Shown: piece by piece, positions 27,339-35,777 of the stretch
Position numbering within the stretch: the stretch's first letter is position 1
How the letters are laid out: each line of letters opens with the position of its first letter
Assembly (NCBI RefSeq): GCF_016862775.1
Contig: NZ_BONP01000012.1
Span: 54,429 to 118,428, forward strand
Reading direction: 5' to 3'
Source of the DNA: Cellulomonas phragmiteti
Lineage (GTDB): Bacteria > Actinomycetota > Actinomycetes > Actinomycetales > Cellulomonadaceae
DNA: 64,000 nt
Position numbers and translations under genes: made by a program
Notes under the pieces: generated by a model
Seen by the model: the letters and a program-made list of their open reading frames with translations, nothing else
The model's database searches: none
What the model was told of the DNA's origin: nothing

Positions 27339-28423
27339 GGGCGCGCACCGTCGTCGGAGGGCTCGTCGAAGTCCGCCAGCCGGATGCGTGCGTGCACCCC
27401 GGTGACCCGGTCGACCACCTGCGACACGTCGAAGTCGGTCGCCGCGGACAGGTACGCGAGCGCGTGCGCCCGGTCCATGCCGAACCGCGCCCCGAGCAGG
27501 TCGAGGGCGGCGCGCACGCAGCGGCGCAGCGCCTCGTCGAGGTCGACGTCCAGGCCCGTCGGGACGAGGTGCTCGGCCGTGCGGACCAGGGGCCCGGAGA
27601 GGTCCCCGAGCGCGGCGACCGCGTCGGCACGGGGGAGCAGGTCGAGGCGCAGCGTGACGCGCAGGGACGCCTCGAGGGCGGTGAGCGCGACCTCGCCGTC
27701 GCCCTGCGCGAAGTGCGGGTCGCCCACGTACGCCAGGGCCCCGTCCACCTGGACCGGCAGGTACAGCGTCGCGCCGGCCTGCAGCAGGTTGATGTCGAGG
27801 TTGCCGCCGTGGGCGCCCGGTGGCACCGAGTGCGGGCGCTCGTCGCCGGCGACCGCGACGCCCAGGATCCCGGGGAACGGTGCCAGCGGGAACGAGACCG
27901 TCCGCTCGCTGCCGGCCGCGCGCGGCATGACGGCCCGGGCGCCGCTCGCGTCGAGCCGGGCGACGACACTGACGACGTCGACGCCGCCCTCGGGCATCTC
28001 GCCGGGCAGCGCACCGCGCCCGTGGCGGTTCGAGATGACGCCGTACGGCACGCGCGGCAGGGCCTCGACGACCGTGATGGCCAGCACGTCCCCGGGGCGG
28101 GCGCCGCGCACGGCGATCGGCCCGGTGACGACGTGGGGCCCGTCGGCGCCGGGATCGCGCGGGTGGTCCGACGCGGCGAGCGCGACCGCGTCGGCGAGCA
28201 CGTCGACCAGGCCGTGCGCGGCGAAGAACGCCCGCGGGTCCCGCCCCTGGTCCTCCAGCAGCCCCTCGTGGCTCAGGGTGTCGACCGTGACCTCGGTGCC
28301 CGGGTCGACGGTGAGCACGGGGGCGTCGGCCGCGCAGGGCAGCCGACCCCACAGGACGTTGCCCGGCGTCGCGGGCAGGTAGGTGGCCGCGCGGACGGGG
28401 CCGGTGCCGGGGTCGAGCAGCAT
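27335..28423 (-). CDS. Acetamidase/formamidase family protein
   Basis: A 362-residue member of the FmdA/AmdA fold. Recognisable segments are TVDTLSHEGLL near residue 47, VTGPIAVRGARPGDVL near 97, PPGAHGGNLDINLL near 195 and GDPHFAQGDGEVALTALE near 228, which hold the metal and substrate contacts. Family members release ammonia from formamide, acetamide or small amides. It starts an operon with the AtzH-amidase fusion and is divergent from the Tad locus. In the purine context it may process formamide or an oxamate-like end product; the substrate cannot be read from sequence. Confidence 0.8.
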   Translation of the reverse strand: MLLDPGTGPVRAATYLPATPGNVLWGRLPCAADAPVLTVDPGTEVTVDTLSHEGLLEDQGRDPRAFFAAHGLVDVLADAVALAASDHPRDPGADGPHVVTGPIAVRGARPGDVLAITVVEALPRVPYGVISNRHGRGALPGEMPEGGVDVVSVVARLDASGARAVMPRAAGSERTVSFPLAPFPGILGVAVAGDERPHSVPPGAHGGNLDINLLQAGATLYLPVQVDGALAYVGDPHFAQGDGEVALTALEASLRVTLRLDLLPRADAVAALGDLSGPLVRTAEHLVPTGLDVDLDEALRRCVRAALDLLGARFGMDRAHALAYLSAATDFDVSQVVDRVTGVHARIRLADFDEPSDDGARP

Positions 28424-28477
28424 GTGCCGGACTGTAGGGGTCGCGGGTGACAGGCGTGTTGCGGGACGTGGGGTGCG

Positions 28478-29335
28478 GTGACGTCCCGAGTCGAGCCGCC
28501 CCCAGCCCCCGCCGTCGGCGCCCTCGTCCACAGCGCGCGCCCGTCGGCCCCCGCGGGCGGCCTCCGGCGGGCGAGAGTCGGCGACGCGGGGACCCCCGTG
28601 CACGGACGACGGGCGGAGGCACGCGTGGAACGCGGACGCAGGGCGGTCGTGGTCGGGGTCGTCGGCGCAGCCGGCGGCGTGGGCGCCTCCACGCTGGCCG
28701 CGCTGGTCGCACGGCGGGTGTCGCGGACCACGTCGACCGCACTCGTCGACCTCGACCGCGGTGCGGCCGGCCTGGACGTCGTCGTGGGTGTCGAGGAGGT
28801 CGACGGTGCGCGGTGGCCCGACCTGCGGGGCGCCGGCGGCGACATCCGTGGTGCCGACGTGGTCGCCCTGCTGCCGCGGTGGGGCGCCTGCGCCGTGCTC
28901 TCGGCGGACCGGACCCGCCCGGCCGCCGTGGACCCCGGCGTGCGCCTCGACGTGCTGCACGCCCTGGCGTGCGAGGTCGGCGCCCTCGTCCTCGACCTCG
29001 ACCGCGGGACCGTCGTCGACGGCGACGCCCCGCTCGCGGCGTGCGACGCGGTCGTCGTCGTCGCCCACCCCGACCTGCGCAGCGTCGCGGGGGCGCTCGC
29101 GCTGCGGCCGCGTCTCGACGAGGCCGCCAGCCGACGCGGGCTCGTGGTCCTCGGAGGGCCGCGCGCCGCGCTGTCGGCCGCCGACGTGGCGGCCGCCAGC
29201 GGTCTGGACGTCTGGCACGTGGCGGGCCGCGACCGCGCGCTCGCGGCCCGCGCCGAACGTGCGGGGCCCGCCGGTCGCGGGCCCGCCACCCGGGCCGCGG
29301 ACGCCGTCGTGCGCCGGCTGGGGATCGGCGCGTGA
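28478..29335 (+). CDS. Septum-site/CpaE-like MinD-family ATPase (Ssd/TadZ)
   Basis: A 285-residue protein. After about 55 Pro/Ala-rich residues a deviant Walker A appears as VVGAAGGVGASTLAALVA, followed by DLDRGAAGLDVVVG, and the Ala-rich remainder of a ParA/MinD fold. Such proteins open the Tad locus in actinobacteria, where they place the pilus or secretion machine and were also described as septum-site regulators. The GTG at 28478 is not certain; GTG at 28625 just before the conserved core is an alternative. The stop overlaps the tadA start. Confidence 0.8.
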   Translation: MTSRVEPPPAPAVGALVHSARPSAPAGGLRRARVGDAGTPVHGRRAEARVERGRRAVVVGVVGAAGGVGASTLAALVARRVSRTTSTALVDLDRGAAGLDVVVGVEEVDGARWPDLRGAGGDIRGADVVALLPRWGACAVLSADRTRPAAVDPGVRLDVLHALACEVGALVLDLDRGTVVDGDAPLAACDAVVVVAHPDLRSVAGALALRPRLDEAASRRGLVVLGGPRAALSAADVAAASGLDVWHVAGRDRALAARAERAGPAGRGPATRAADAVVRRLGIGA

Positions 29336-30549
29336 CCCGGCCCGTCGAGGTGCGCAGCGCCGCCCCCGCCCGCCGGCCCGCCCCTGCGGCCGTGGTCGCC
29401 CACGTCAGGGACGCGTGGCGCGCGGCCCCCGCGAGCGCCTCCGGGCTGACGACGCTCGTCGACGCCGCGCTGCGCGCCCACGGCACGCTCCTGGGCCCGG
29501 TCCCCCTGGCCGAGACCGTGCGCTCCGTCACCGACGAGCTCCTCGGGGCAGGTGCCCTGCAGCCCTGGCTCGACGACCCGGCGGTCACGGACGTCCTGGT
29601 CAACGGACCGCGGGACGTGTGGGTCGAGCGGGCCGGTGCGCTGCTGCGCGTCGACGTCGACCTGGGCACCCCTGCCGACGTGCGGGCGCTCGCCGCCCGG
29701 CTGGCCGCCGCGGCAGGGCGCCGCCTCGACGACGCCGCACCCACGGTCGACGCGCGACTCCCGGACGGGACCCGGCTGCACGCGGTGCTGCCACCGCTCG
29801 CCGAGACGTGCACGATCATGAGCCTGCGGGTCGTGCGGCCGCGTGCCTTCACGCTCGCCGAGCTCGTCGCCGCCGGTGCCGTCGCGCCGGCGCTCGTCCC
29901 GCTGGTGCGCGGACTGGTCGCGTCCCGGGCCAACGTGCTGGTCTCCGGTGCGACCGGCGCCGGCAAGACCACCCTGCTCGCGGCGCTGCTGTCACTCGTC
30001 CCGCACGGCGAGCGGGTCGTCCTGGTCGAGGAGGCGGGCGAGCTCGTCGCGGACCACCCGCACGTCGTCCGGCTGACGAGCCGACCGCCCAACGTCGACG
30101 GCGCCGGCGGTGTCGACCTCGCCGACCTCGTGCGGCAGGCGCTGCGGATGCGACCCGACCGGATCGTGCTGGGGGAGTGCCGCGGCGCCGAGGTGCGCGA
30201 CGTGCTGGCCGCGCTCAACACCGGTCACGAGGGCGGCTGCGCGACCCTGCACGCCAACACCGCCGCCGACGTGCCCGCGCGGCTCGAGGCGCTCGCGGCG
30301 CTCGCCGGCCTCGACCGTGCCGCCGTCGCCGCCCAGGCGGCGAGCGCCGTCGACGCGGTGCTGCACGTGCGCCGGGTGCGGCGCGGGCCCGAGGCGGGAC
30401 GCCGCTACCTCGCGGAGATCGGGGTCGTCGAGCGCGGCGACGACGGCGGGTTGCGCGTGACGACGGCGGTCGACGTCGGCGACGACGGCCGGGTGCGCTC
30501 GGGCCCGGCGTGGCGCCGCCTGGCGGCCCGCGCCGCCGTCGACGCGTGA
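29332..30549 (+). CDS. tadA: Tad secretion ATPase TadA/CpaF
   Basis: A 405-residue secretion ATPase of the GspE/VirB11 class. ITDVLVNGPRDVWVER-type N-domain text (VTDVLVNGPRDVWVE) lies near residue 84, Walker A GATGAGKTTLLAA near 203, VVLVEEAGEL near 230, Walker B region RPDRIVLGECRG near 270 and GHEGGCATLHANTA near 298. It powers assembly of the Flp pilus. GTG start overlapping the ssd stop; the stop overlaps tadB. Confidence 0.9.
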   Translation: MTRPVEVRSAAPARRPAPAAVVAHVRDAWRAAPASASGLTTLVDAALRAHGTLLGPVPLAETVRSVTDELLGAGALQPWLDDPAVTDVLVNGPRDVWVERAGALLRVDVDLGTPADVRALAARLAAAAGRRLDDAAPTVDARLPDGTRLHAVLPPLAETCTIMSLRVVRPRAFTLAELVAAGAVAPALVPLVRGLVASRANVLVSGATGAGKTTLLAALLSLVPHGERVVLVEEAGELVADHPHVVRLTSRPPNVDGAGGVDLADLVRQALRMRPDRIVLGECRGAEVRDVLAALNTGHEGGCATLHANTAADVPARLEALAALAGLDRAAVAAQAASAVDAVLHVRRVRRGPEAGRRYLAEIGVVERGDDGGLRVTTAVDVGDDGRVRSGPAWRRLAARAAVDA

Positions 30550-31259
30550 CCGTGGGCGTCGTCGTGGGAGTCCTCGTGGCCCTGGGCGTGCTCGCGGCTG
30601 CGGGCCCCGCACCGCGACGCGCAGCGGGGTGGGCGGGTCGATGCGGTGGCGGAACGGGGACGGACGGACGACCGGCGCGGCGTGCCGGACCCGTGCCCGT
30701 GCCCCGGTCCCGCCGGCGCCTGCGGCCGGGGCGCGGGACGTCCGCCGGTGGCCCCGGTGAGCGGGTGGACCTCGCCGGCGTGCTGCACGCCGTGGCCGCG
30801 CAGGTGCGTGCCGGCGCGCCACCGGGCACGGCGTGGGGCGCGGTCCTCGGGCGGCCCGTCGACGGCCAGGTCCCCGACGCCGAGGTCGTGGAGACGGCCG
30901 TCGGGGCGGGCGCCGCCCAGCGGGCGCGGATCCGTGCCGTCGTCGCGGGCGCGCACGTCGCCGCGGAGACGGGTGCGCCGCTCGCGGACGTGCTCGAGCA
31001 GCTGGCGGACGCCGTCGCCGCGGACGAGGAGCAGGCCGCCGAGCTGGCCGCGGCGCTGGCCGGTCCGCGCGCGACGGCGCGCGTCCTCGTGCTGCTGCCG
31101 GCTCTCGGCCTGCTGGTCGGCAGCGCGATGGGTGCGCGGCCCTGGCACGTCCTGGCCGACGGGGGCCCGGGCACAGCGCTCGGTGCCGCCGGGGTGGTCG
31201 CCGTCGTCGCGGGGCACGTGTGGGTCCGCGCGCTGCTGCGGCGGGCGGGCGCACCGTGA
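30546..31259 (+). CDS. tadB: Tad pilus platform protein TadB-like
   Basis: A 237-residue type II secretion F-domain protein, with one N-terminal hydrophobic segment, a soluble segment with VDLAGVLHAVAAQVRAGAPP (TadB/GspF start) and two C-terminal hydrophobic segments (ARVLVLLPALGLLVGSAMG and GAAGVVAVVAGHVWV). It should form the inner-membrane platform for the pilus. Shorter than proteobacterial TadB (about 300 residues) but usual for the actinobacterial locus. A 4-base overlap on each side. Confidence 0.82.
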   Translation: MTVGVVVGVLVALGVLAAAGPAPRRAAGWAGRCGGGTGTDGRPARRAGPVPVPRSRRRLRPGRGTSAGGPGERVDLAGVLHAVAAQVRAGAPPGTAWGAVLGRPVDGQVPDAEVVETAVGAGAAQRARIRAVVAGAHVAAETGAPLADVLEQLADAVAADEEQAAELAAALAGPRATARVLVLLPALGLLVGSAMGARPWHVLADGGPGTALGAAGVVAVVAGHVWVRALLRRAGAP

Positions 31260-31864
31260 CCGCGGGCGTGGCGGGGGTGCTGGTGGCCGCGGCGGCCCTG
31301 GTCGCGGCGCTCCCGTGGGCCGTGCCGCACCGGCTGCGCGGTCCGGCGGGTCCGCGGCGCGACGGTGTGGCCCGGGGCCGTCCGGTCGGTGTCGCCCGCG
31401 CGCTCCGGCGTCCGCACGCCACGAGCGACGTGCTCGACCCGGCCTTCGTCCTCGACCTGTGCGCAGCGGCCGTGCGGGGCGGGGCACCCGTGCCCGTGGC
31501 GCTCGTCGTGACCGGTCGGCACCTCGGTCGGGACGAGGGCGACGCGCTCGTGCGTGCCGGCACGGCGCTCGCGCTCGGCGCGCCCTGGGACGTCGCCTGG
31601 GCGGGGTCGCCGCCGTCCGTCGCGACGCTCGCCCGAGCGCTGCGCACCGGGTGGGACTCCGGCTCGTCGCCGGCGGTGGCGCTGCGCGCCGCGGCGGCCG
31701 GGCTGCGCCGGGAGCGGCGGGCGCGCGTGCGCACCGCCGCCGGCGCACTGGGGGTGCGGCTGACGCTGCCGCTCGGCGTGTGCTTCCTCCCTGCGTTCGT
31801 GCTGCTCGGGCTCGTCCCGGTGGTGCTCGGGCTCGCGGGTGACCTGCGGGGCGTGCTGCCGTGA
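31256..31864 (+). CDS. tadC: Tad pilus platform protein TadC-like
   Basis: A 202-residue F-domain membrane protein. The soluble part has LDPAFVLDLCAAAVRGGAPV and GSSPAVALRAAAAGLRRERRAR, and the C-terminal hydrophobic pair is GVRLTLPLGVCFLPAFVLLG and LVPVVLGLAGDL. It pairs with TadB. GTG start overlaps the tadB stop. The next gene is 188 bases away, unlike all earlier gaps in the operon. Confidence 0.82.
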   Translation: MTAGVAGVLVAAAALVAALPWAVPHRLRGPAGPRRDGVARGRPVGVARALRRPHATSDVLDPAFVLDLCAAAVRGGAPVPVALVVTGRHLGRDEGDALVRAGTALALGAPWDVAWAGSPPSVATLARALRTGWDSGSSPAVALRAAAAGLRRERRARVRTAAGALGVRLTLPLGVCFLPAFVLLGLVPVVLGLAGDLRGVLP

Positions 31865-31905
31865 CCCCGTCGCCGCCGTCCACCTGCGCCCTGGGAGACC
31901 ACGAG

Positions 31906-31932
31906 CCGCCCACAGCCACCGCCGGTGGGCGG
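31906..31932 (+). terminator. Hairpin between tadC and the pilin-like gene
   Basis: CCGCCCAC (31906-31913) pairs with GTGGGCGG (31925-31932) around an 11-base loop within the 188-base gap. It may end or attenuate the ssd-tadABC transcript, allowing separate and higher production of the small pilin-like proteins downstream, or stabilise their 5' end. No promoter was recognised with confidence. Confidence 0.4.
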
Positions 31933-32052
31933 TCGATCCACGGATCCGTCGGCCGCGCGCTGCGGCCGTGTGCCGCCGCCCGAGGCTCGTCACGGGCACC
32001 GCGAGGGTGCCGGCCCGCCCTCGGCGGACCAGGTCGGAGCAGGAGGAACAGC

Positions 32053-32292
32053 ATGAGGAACGGGACGAGGAGCCGTGCCGGCGGGGCGCCGTGGCACGAG
32101 GTTCGGCGCGTCGTGGCGCAGCGGGTGCGTGCCGCACGGCAGGGCGCCGGCGACGCGGGGATGGCCACCGCCGAGTACGCCGTCGCGACCCTGGCCGCGG
32201 TCGGGTTCGCGGGGGTGCTGGTCGTGGTGCTCAAGGGGAACGAGGTGAAGGGCCTGCTCACCGGGATCGTGCGGCAGGCGCTCGGCGGATGA
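32053..32292 (+). CDS. DUF4244 small pilin-like protein
   Basis: A 79-residue protein: a basic N-terminus, then GMATAEYAVATLAAVGFAGVLVVVL near residues 36-60, a single membrane segment with the Glu-containing motif (TAEYA) of Flp-type prepilins, and a short tail. It is the likely pilin or pseudopilin of the Tad system in actinobacteria; processing would occur before the hydrophobic stretch. AGGAGG lies six bases before the ATG, the best ribosome binding site in the locus, consistent with high production. Confidence 0.85.
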   Translation: MRNGTRSRAGGAPWHEVRRVVAQRVRAARQGAGDAGMATAEYAVATLAAVGFAGVLVVVLKGNEVKGLLTGIVRQALGG

Positions 32293-32690
32293 GGGGACGG
32301 CGCCGCGGCCGCTCGGACGACCTCGGCCCGGCGGCTCCCGTCGGCCGGGAGGTCGAGGTCGACCGTGGCGCCGTCACCGCCGAGCTCGCGGTCGGGATGG
32401 TGGCCGTGGCGGCGGTGCTCGTCGCGGTCCTCGCGACCGGGGCGGCCACGCTCACGCGCCTGACGTGCCTCGACGCGGCGCGCACGGGTGCTCGCGTGGC
32501 GGCGCTCGGGGAGACCGACGGCGAGGTGGTCGCCGCTGCGCGGCACGTCCTCGGCGCGCGTGGTGGGGACGTCCGGGTGACGCGTGACGACGGCTGGGTG
32601 ACCGTCACGGTGAGCGCACCGTTCACCGCGTGGCCCGGTGCCGGGGGCGTGCGGGCGCGGGCGGCGGCGACGGGCTGGGCCGAGCCGTGA
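32289..32690 (+). CDS. TadE-like pseudopilin
   Basis: A 133-residue protein with about 28 polar residues, then GAVTAELAVGMVAVAAVLVAVLA, the TadE-type membrane segment with its conserved Glu, and a C-terminal domain of about 80 residues with DAARTGARVAALGE. TadE-like proteins act as minor pseudopilins. ATG overlaps the DUF4244 stop; the stop overlaps the next start. Confidence 0.83.
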   Translation: MRGRRRGRSDDLGPAAPVGREVEVDRGAVTAELAVGMVAVAAVLVAVLATGAATLTRLTCLDAARTGARVAALGETDGEVVAAARHVLGARGGDVRVTRDDGWVTVTVSAPFTAWPGAGGVRARAAATGWAEP

Positions 32691-33034
32691 GGACGTCGGA
32701 CACCGGGTCCGGCGCGGTGCTCGTGCTCGCGGTCGTCGCCGTCGCGCTCAGCCTGGTGCTCGCCGCCGGCCTCGTCGGGTCCGCGCGCGCGGCGGCCGCA
32801 CAGGCCGCCGCCGCCGCGGACCTCGCGGCGCTCGCCGGGGCCCAGCACACCGCGGACGGCGGCGCCGACCCGTGCGGGCAGGCGTCGGCGGCCGCGCGCC
32901 GCAACGGTGCGGCCGTCACGGCGTGCACGCCGGGACCGGGAGGTGACGTCACGGTGCGGGTGCGGGTCGCCTCGGTGGTCGGCGACGCGCACGACGTGGC
33001 CCGCGCGGGTCCGCGGCAGCCCGCCTCCCGGAGC
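32687..33034 (+). CDS. Second TadE-like protein (helicase/secretion neighbourhood type), stop codon missing
   Basis: The frame begins with GTG overlapping the TadE stop and reads GSGAVLVLAVVAVALSLVLAAGL, then AAAAADLAALAGAQ, matching the Rv3654c-type protein found at the end of this locus. Conserved text ends near residue 110 (VVGDAHDVARAGP). No in-frame stop follows: the frame stays open through the 33062-33088 hairpin and the whole antisense helicase region into pxpA. The end given here is therefore a placement at the end of recognisable sequence. Either a stop codon was lost (for example CAG from TAG) or there is a sequence error. Confidence 0.65.
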
Positions 33035-33061
33035 GGCCGGCGGTCCCGTCGCGCACGCCCT

Positions 33062-33088
33062 CCCGGGCCGGGCCGCCGCCGGCCCGGG
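33062..33088. terminator. Bidirectional hairpin between the Tad locus and the helicase gene
   Basis: CCCGGGCCGG (33062-33071) and CCGGCCCGGG (33079-33088) form a perfect 10-bp stem with a 7-base loop, one base beyond the helicase stop on the minus strand and after the conserved end of the second TadE-like gene on the plus strand. Confidence 0.7.
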
Positions 33089-35662
33089 TCAGGCCGGGGC
33101 GTGGTCGAGCACGGTCGTGAGCAGCCGCACCGCGCCCGCCTTGTCCAGGGGGTCGTTGGCGTTGCCGCACTTGGGCGACTGCACGCACGCAGGGCAGCCC
33201 GTCGCGCACGGGCACGCCGCGATCGCGTCGCGCGTCGCGGTCAGCCACACCGGGCCCAGCTCGTACCCGCGCTCGGCGAACCCGGCGCCACCGGGGTGAC
33301 CGTCGTGCACGAAGACCGTGGCGTGGCCCGAGTCCGGGTGCACCAGCGTCGACAACCCGCCCAGGTCCCACCGGTCGCAGGTCGCCAGCAGCGGCAGCAG
33401 CCCGATCGACGCGTGCTCGGCCGCGTGCAGCGCGCCCGGGGCGACCTCGAGCGTGACGCCGGCGGCGGCGAGCACCTCGGGCGGGGCGGTCCACCAGACG
33501 GCGGTCGTGCGCAGCGTCCGAGCGGGCAGGTCCAGCTCGTGCGTCGACAGCACCTGCAGGTCGGGGATGCGTCGCCGCTGGTAGCCCACCACCTGCGTCG
33601 TCACGTCGACCTGGCCGTAGGCCCAGGTCAGCGGGCCCCAGGTGACCTCCTTCTCGACGTCCACGATCGTCGTCGAGGTGACCCAGCGCGCCCACGTCCC
33701 GTGGTCGACGTCGCGTCGCGTCGCCAGCGCGGCGCCGTCCTCGAGGTGCAGCTCGTCCACCACGTACGTCACCCCGAGGTGCACGTACACGGCGCCGGGG
33801 TGCACCGTCGCGTCGGCGGACGCGGCGTCGACCGTGCCCAGCAGCCGGCCCGTCGCGGTCTCGACCACCCGGACGGGGTCGCCGCCGGCGCCGCGCAGGT
33901 CCGTCATGCGGCTCGCCGACTCGGCGTGCGTCCAGTACCAGCCGGAGGTCCGTCGCCGCAGGATGCCGCGCTCGGTGAGCTCGGCGAGCAGCTCCTCGGC
34001 CCGCGGACCGAACGGCCCGAGCTCGTCGGACCGCAGCGGTCGCTCGGCGGCCGCGGCGCACAGGTGCGGCGCCAGGACGTACGGGTTGCCCGGGTCGAAG
34101 ACGGTCGCCTCCACGGGAGCGTCGAGCGCCGCCGCGGGATGGTGCACGAGGTAGGTGTCCAGGGGGTCCTCGCGCGCGACGAGGACGACGAGCCCGTCGG
34201 CGCCGGCGCGCCCGGCCCGGCCCGCCTGCTGCCACAGCGACACGCGCGTCCCCGGCCAGCCGGCGATGAGCACGGCGTCGAGGCCCGAGATGTCGACGCC
34301 CAGCTCGAGCGCGTTCGTCGTCGCCAGCGCCCGCAGGTGTCCCTGGCGGATCGCGCGCTCGAGGGCGCGACGCTCCTCGGGCAGGTAGCCCCCGCGGTAC
34401 GACGACACGAGCGACGGCAGCGTCGGGTCGACCTCGGCGAGGTGGGCGCGCGTCGCCGCTGCCACGGACTCGGCACCGCGGCGCGAGCGGGTGAACGCCA
34501 GCACCCGGGCACCGGCCGCGACCAGGTCGGCCAGCAGGTCGGCGACCTCCGCCGTGGCGGTCCGTCGCGGGCGGTCCCGGGGCAGGGCGACCAGCCGCTC
34601 ACCGGTCCCCACCGGGCCGGAGCCCTCGGGTGCGGGCGTGCGGGCGTCCCCCGGGCGTTCCGGGGAGGCTCCGCCGTCATCCGTGGCCGCCGCGGGTCCG
34701 CGGTCGGGCCCCTCGGGGTCGCGCGCACCGGCGTCGCCCGGCGGCACGGTGATGACCGTCGACCACGGGTCCTCCGCCGGCAGCAGCGCGGCCCACGGTC
34801 CGTCCCCGCCGGGCAGCTCGGGCGGCTGCCACAGCACGACCGTCTTGCGCCCGGCCGGGGACGTGTCCGCCGTGACGGCGTGGACGTCCTCAGGAGCGAC
34901 CCCCAGCAGGCGGGCGGCGCTCGTCGAGGGGTCCGACGTGGTCGCCGAGGCGAGGACCACCACCGGCGAGGCCCCGCAGGCCGCCGCGAGCCGCAGCAGA
35001 CGCCGCAGCACCAGCGCGACGTGCGCACCGAAGACCCCGCGGAACGCGTGGCACTCGTCCACGACCACGTACGCGAGGGACGACAGCAGCCGGGACCAGC
35101 TCGCGTGCGCGGGCAGCAGGGCGTAGTGCAGGAAGTCGGGGTTCGTCAGCACCACGTCGGCGTGCTCCCGCACCCAGCGGCGCTCGTCGCGCGACGTGTC
35201 CCCGTCGCACGTCGCGACCCGCACGTCCCGGGTCCCGGCCGCGACGAGCAGCCGCTCGAGGCCCGCGAGCTGGTCGGCCGCGAGCGCCTTGGTGGGGCTG
35301 AGGTACAGGACCGTCGGGCGGCGCCGTGCGGACTCGATACGGCCCGGGTCCAGCAGCGCACCGGCGGCGCCGCGGCGGACCGCGGACAGCGCGGGCAGCC
35401 AGAACGCCAGCGACTTGCCGGACCCCGTCGACGTCGCCAGCACGGTGTGCCGGCCCGCCCAGGCCGCGTCGGCCGCCTCCAGCTGGTGGGCCCACGGCCG
35501 TTCGACCCCGAGGGTGCGGTAGCCGCGCACCAGGTCGGCGTCGGCCCATGCCGGCCAGTCCGCGCGCACGCCGTCGCGGGCCGGCAGCTCGCGGACGTGG
35601 GTCGCCCGGTCGGCTCGCCGGCCGCCGGCGAGCAGCACGTCGAGCAGCTCGCCGGGACCCAC
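33089..35662 (-). CDS. DEAD/DEAH-box helicase with DUF1998 zinc-binding C-terminus
   Basis: An 857-residue superfamily 2 helicase. Motif I is ATSTGSGKS near residue 65, motif II DECHAF near 200, motif III ASATT near 235 and motif VI QQAGRAGRAG near 475. The C-terminal DUF1998-like part ends in CPCATGCPACVQSPKCGNAND, a four-Cys zinc site. An insert of about 90 residues rich in Pro, Asp and Gly (near 280-345) lies between the helicase lobes. This is the helicase (Rv3649/MrfA-like) that usually faces the Tad locus in actinobacteria. MrfA-type relatives act in DNA repair. GTG at 35662 has AGGA nine bases upstream. Confidence 0.88.
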   Translation of the reverse strand: MGPGELLDVLLAGGRRADRATHVRELPARDGVRADWPAWADADLVRGYRTLGVERPWAHQLEAADAAWAGRHTVLATSTGSGKSLAFWLPALSAVRRGAAGALLDPGRIESARRRPTVLYLSPTKALAADQLAGLERLLVAAGTRDVRVATCDGDTSRDERRWVREHADVVLTNPDFLHYALLPAHASWSRLLSSLAYVVVDECHAFRGVFGAHVALVLRRLLRLAAACGASPVVVLASATTSDPSTSAARLLGVAPEDVHAVTADTSPAGRKTVVLWQPPELPGGDGPWAALLPAEDPWSTVITVPPGDAGARDPEGPDRGPAAATDDGGASPERPGDARTPAPEGSGPVGTGERLVALPRDRPRRTATAEVADLLADLVAAGARVLAFTRSRRGAESVAAATRAHLAEVDPTLPSLVSSYRGGYLPEERRALERAIRQGHLRALATTNALELGVDISGLDAVLIAGWPGTRVSLWQQAGRAGRAGADGLVVLVAREDPLDTYLVHHPAAALDAPVEATVFDPGNPYVLAPHLCAAAAERPLRSDELGPFGPRAEELLAELTERGILRRRTSGWYWTHAESASRMTDLRGAGGDPVRVVETATGRLLGTVDAASADATVHPGAVYVHLGVTYVVDELHLEDGAALATRRDVDHGTWARWVTSTTIVDVEKEVTWGPLTWAYGQVDVTTQVVGYQRRRIPDLQVLSTHELDLPARTLRTTAVWWTAPPEVLAAAGVTLEVAPGALHAAEHASIGLLPLLATCDRWDLGGLSTLVHPDSGHATVFVHDGHPGGAGFAERGYELGPVWLTATRDAIAACPCATGCPACVQSPKCGNANDPLDKAGAVRLLTTVLDHAPA

Positions 35663-35740
35663 CCCCCGATCCTCCCACCACCGCCCGGCCGCCCGACGGG
35701 CCGGCGGCGGTCCGACTCGGCGCTGACCGGAGCGCCGGAT

Positions 35741-35777
35741 CCCCCTGTCGTGGACCCCGTGGGGGAGGATCAGGGGG
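35741..35777 (+). promoter_or_regulatory. Possible leader hairpin over the pxpA start
   Basis: CCCCCTG (35741-35747) is complementary to CAGGGGG (35771-35777), and the latter reaches the first base of the GTG start. The GGAGG ribosome binding site (35764-35768) would lie in the loop. The pairing could affect initiation, but G/C runs are common here, so this is a weak call. Confidence 0.25.

Noticed and set aside
25152..28382. Plus-strand open frame of about 1,076 codons
   Set aside because: Antisense to OHCU decarboxylase, the AtzH-amidase and acetamidase; no recognisable protein text.
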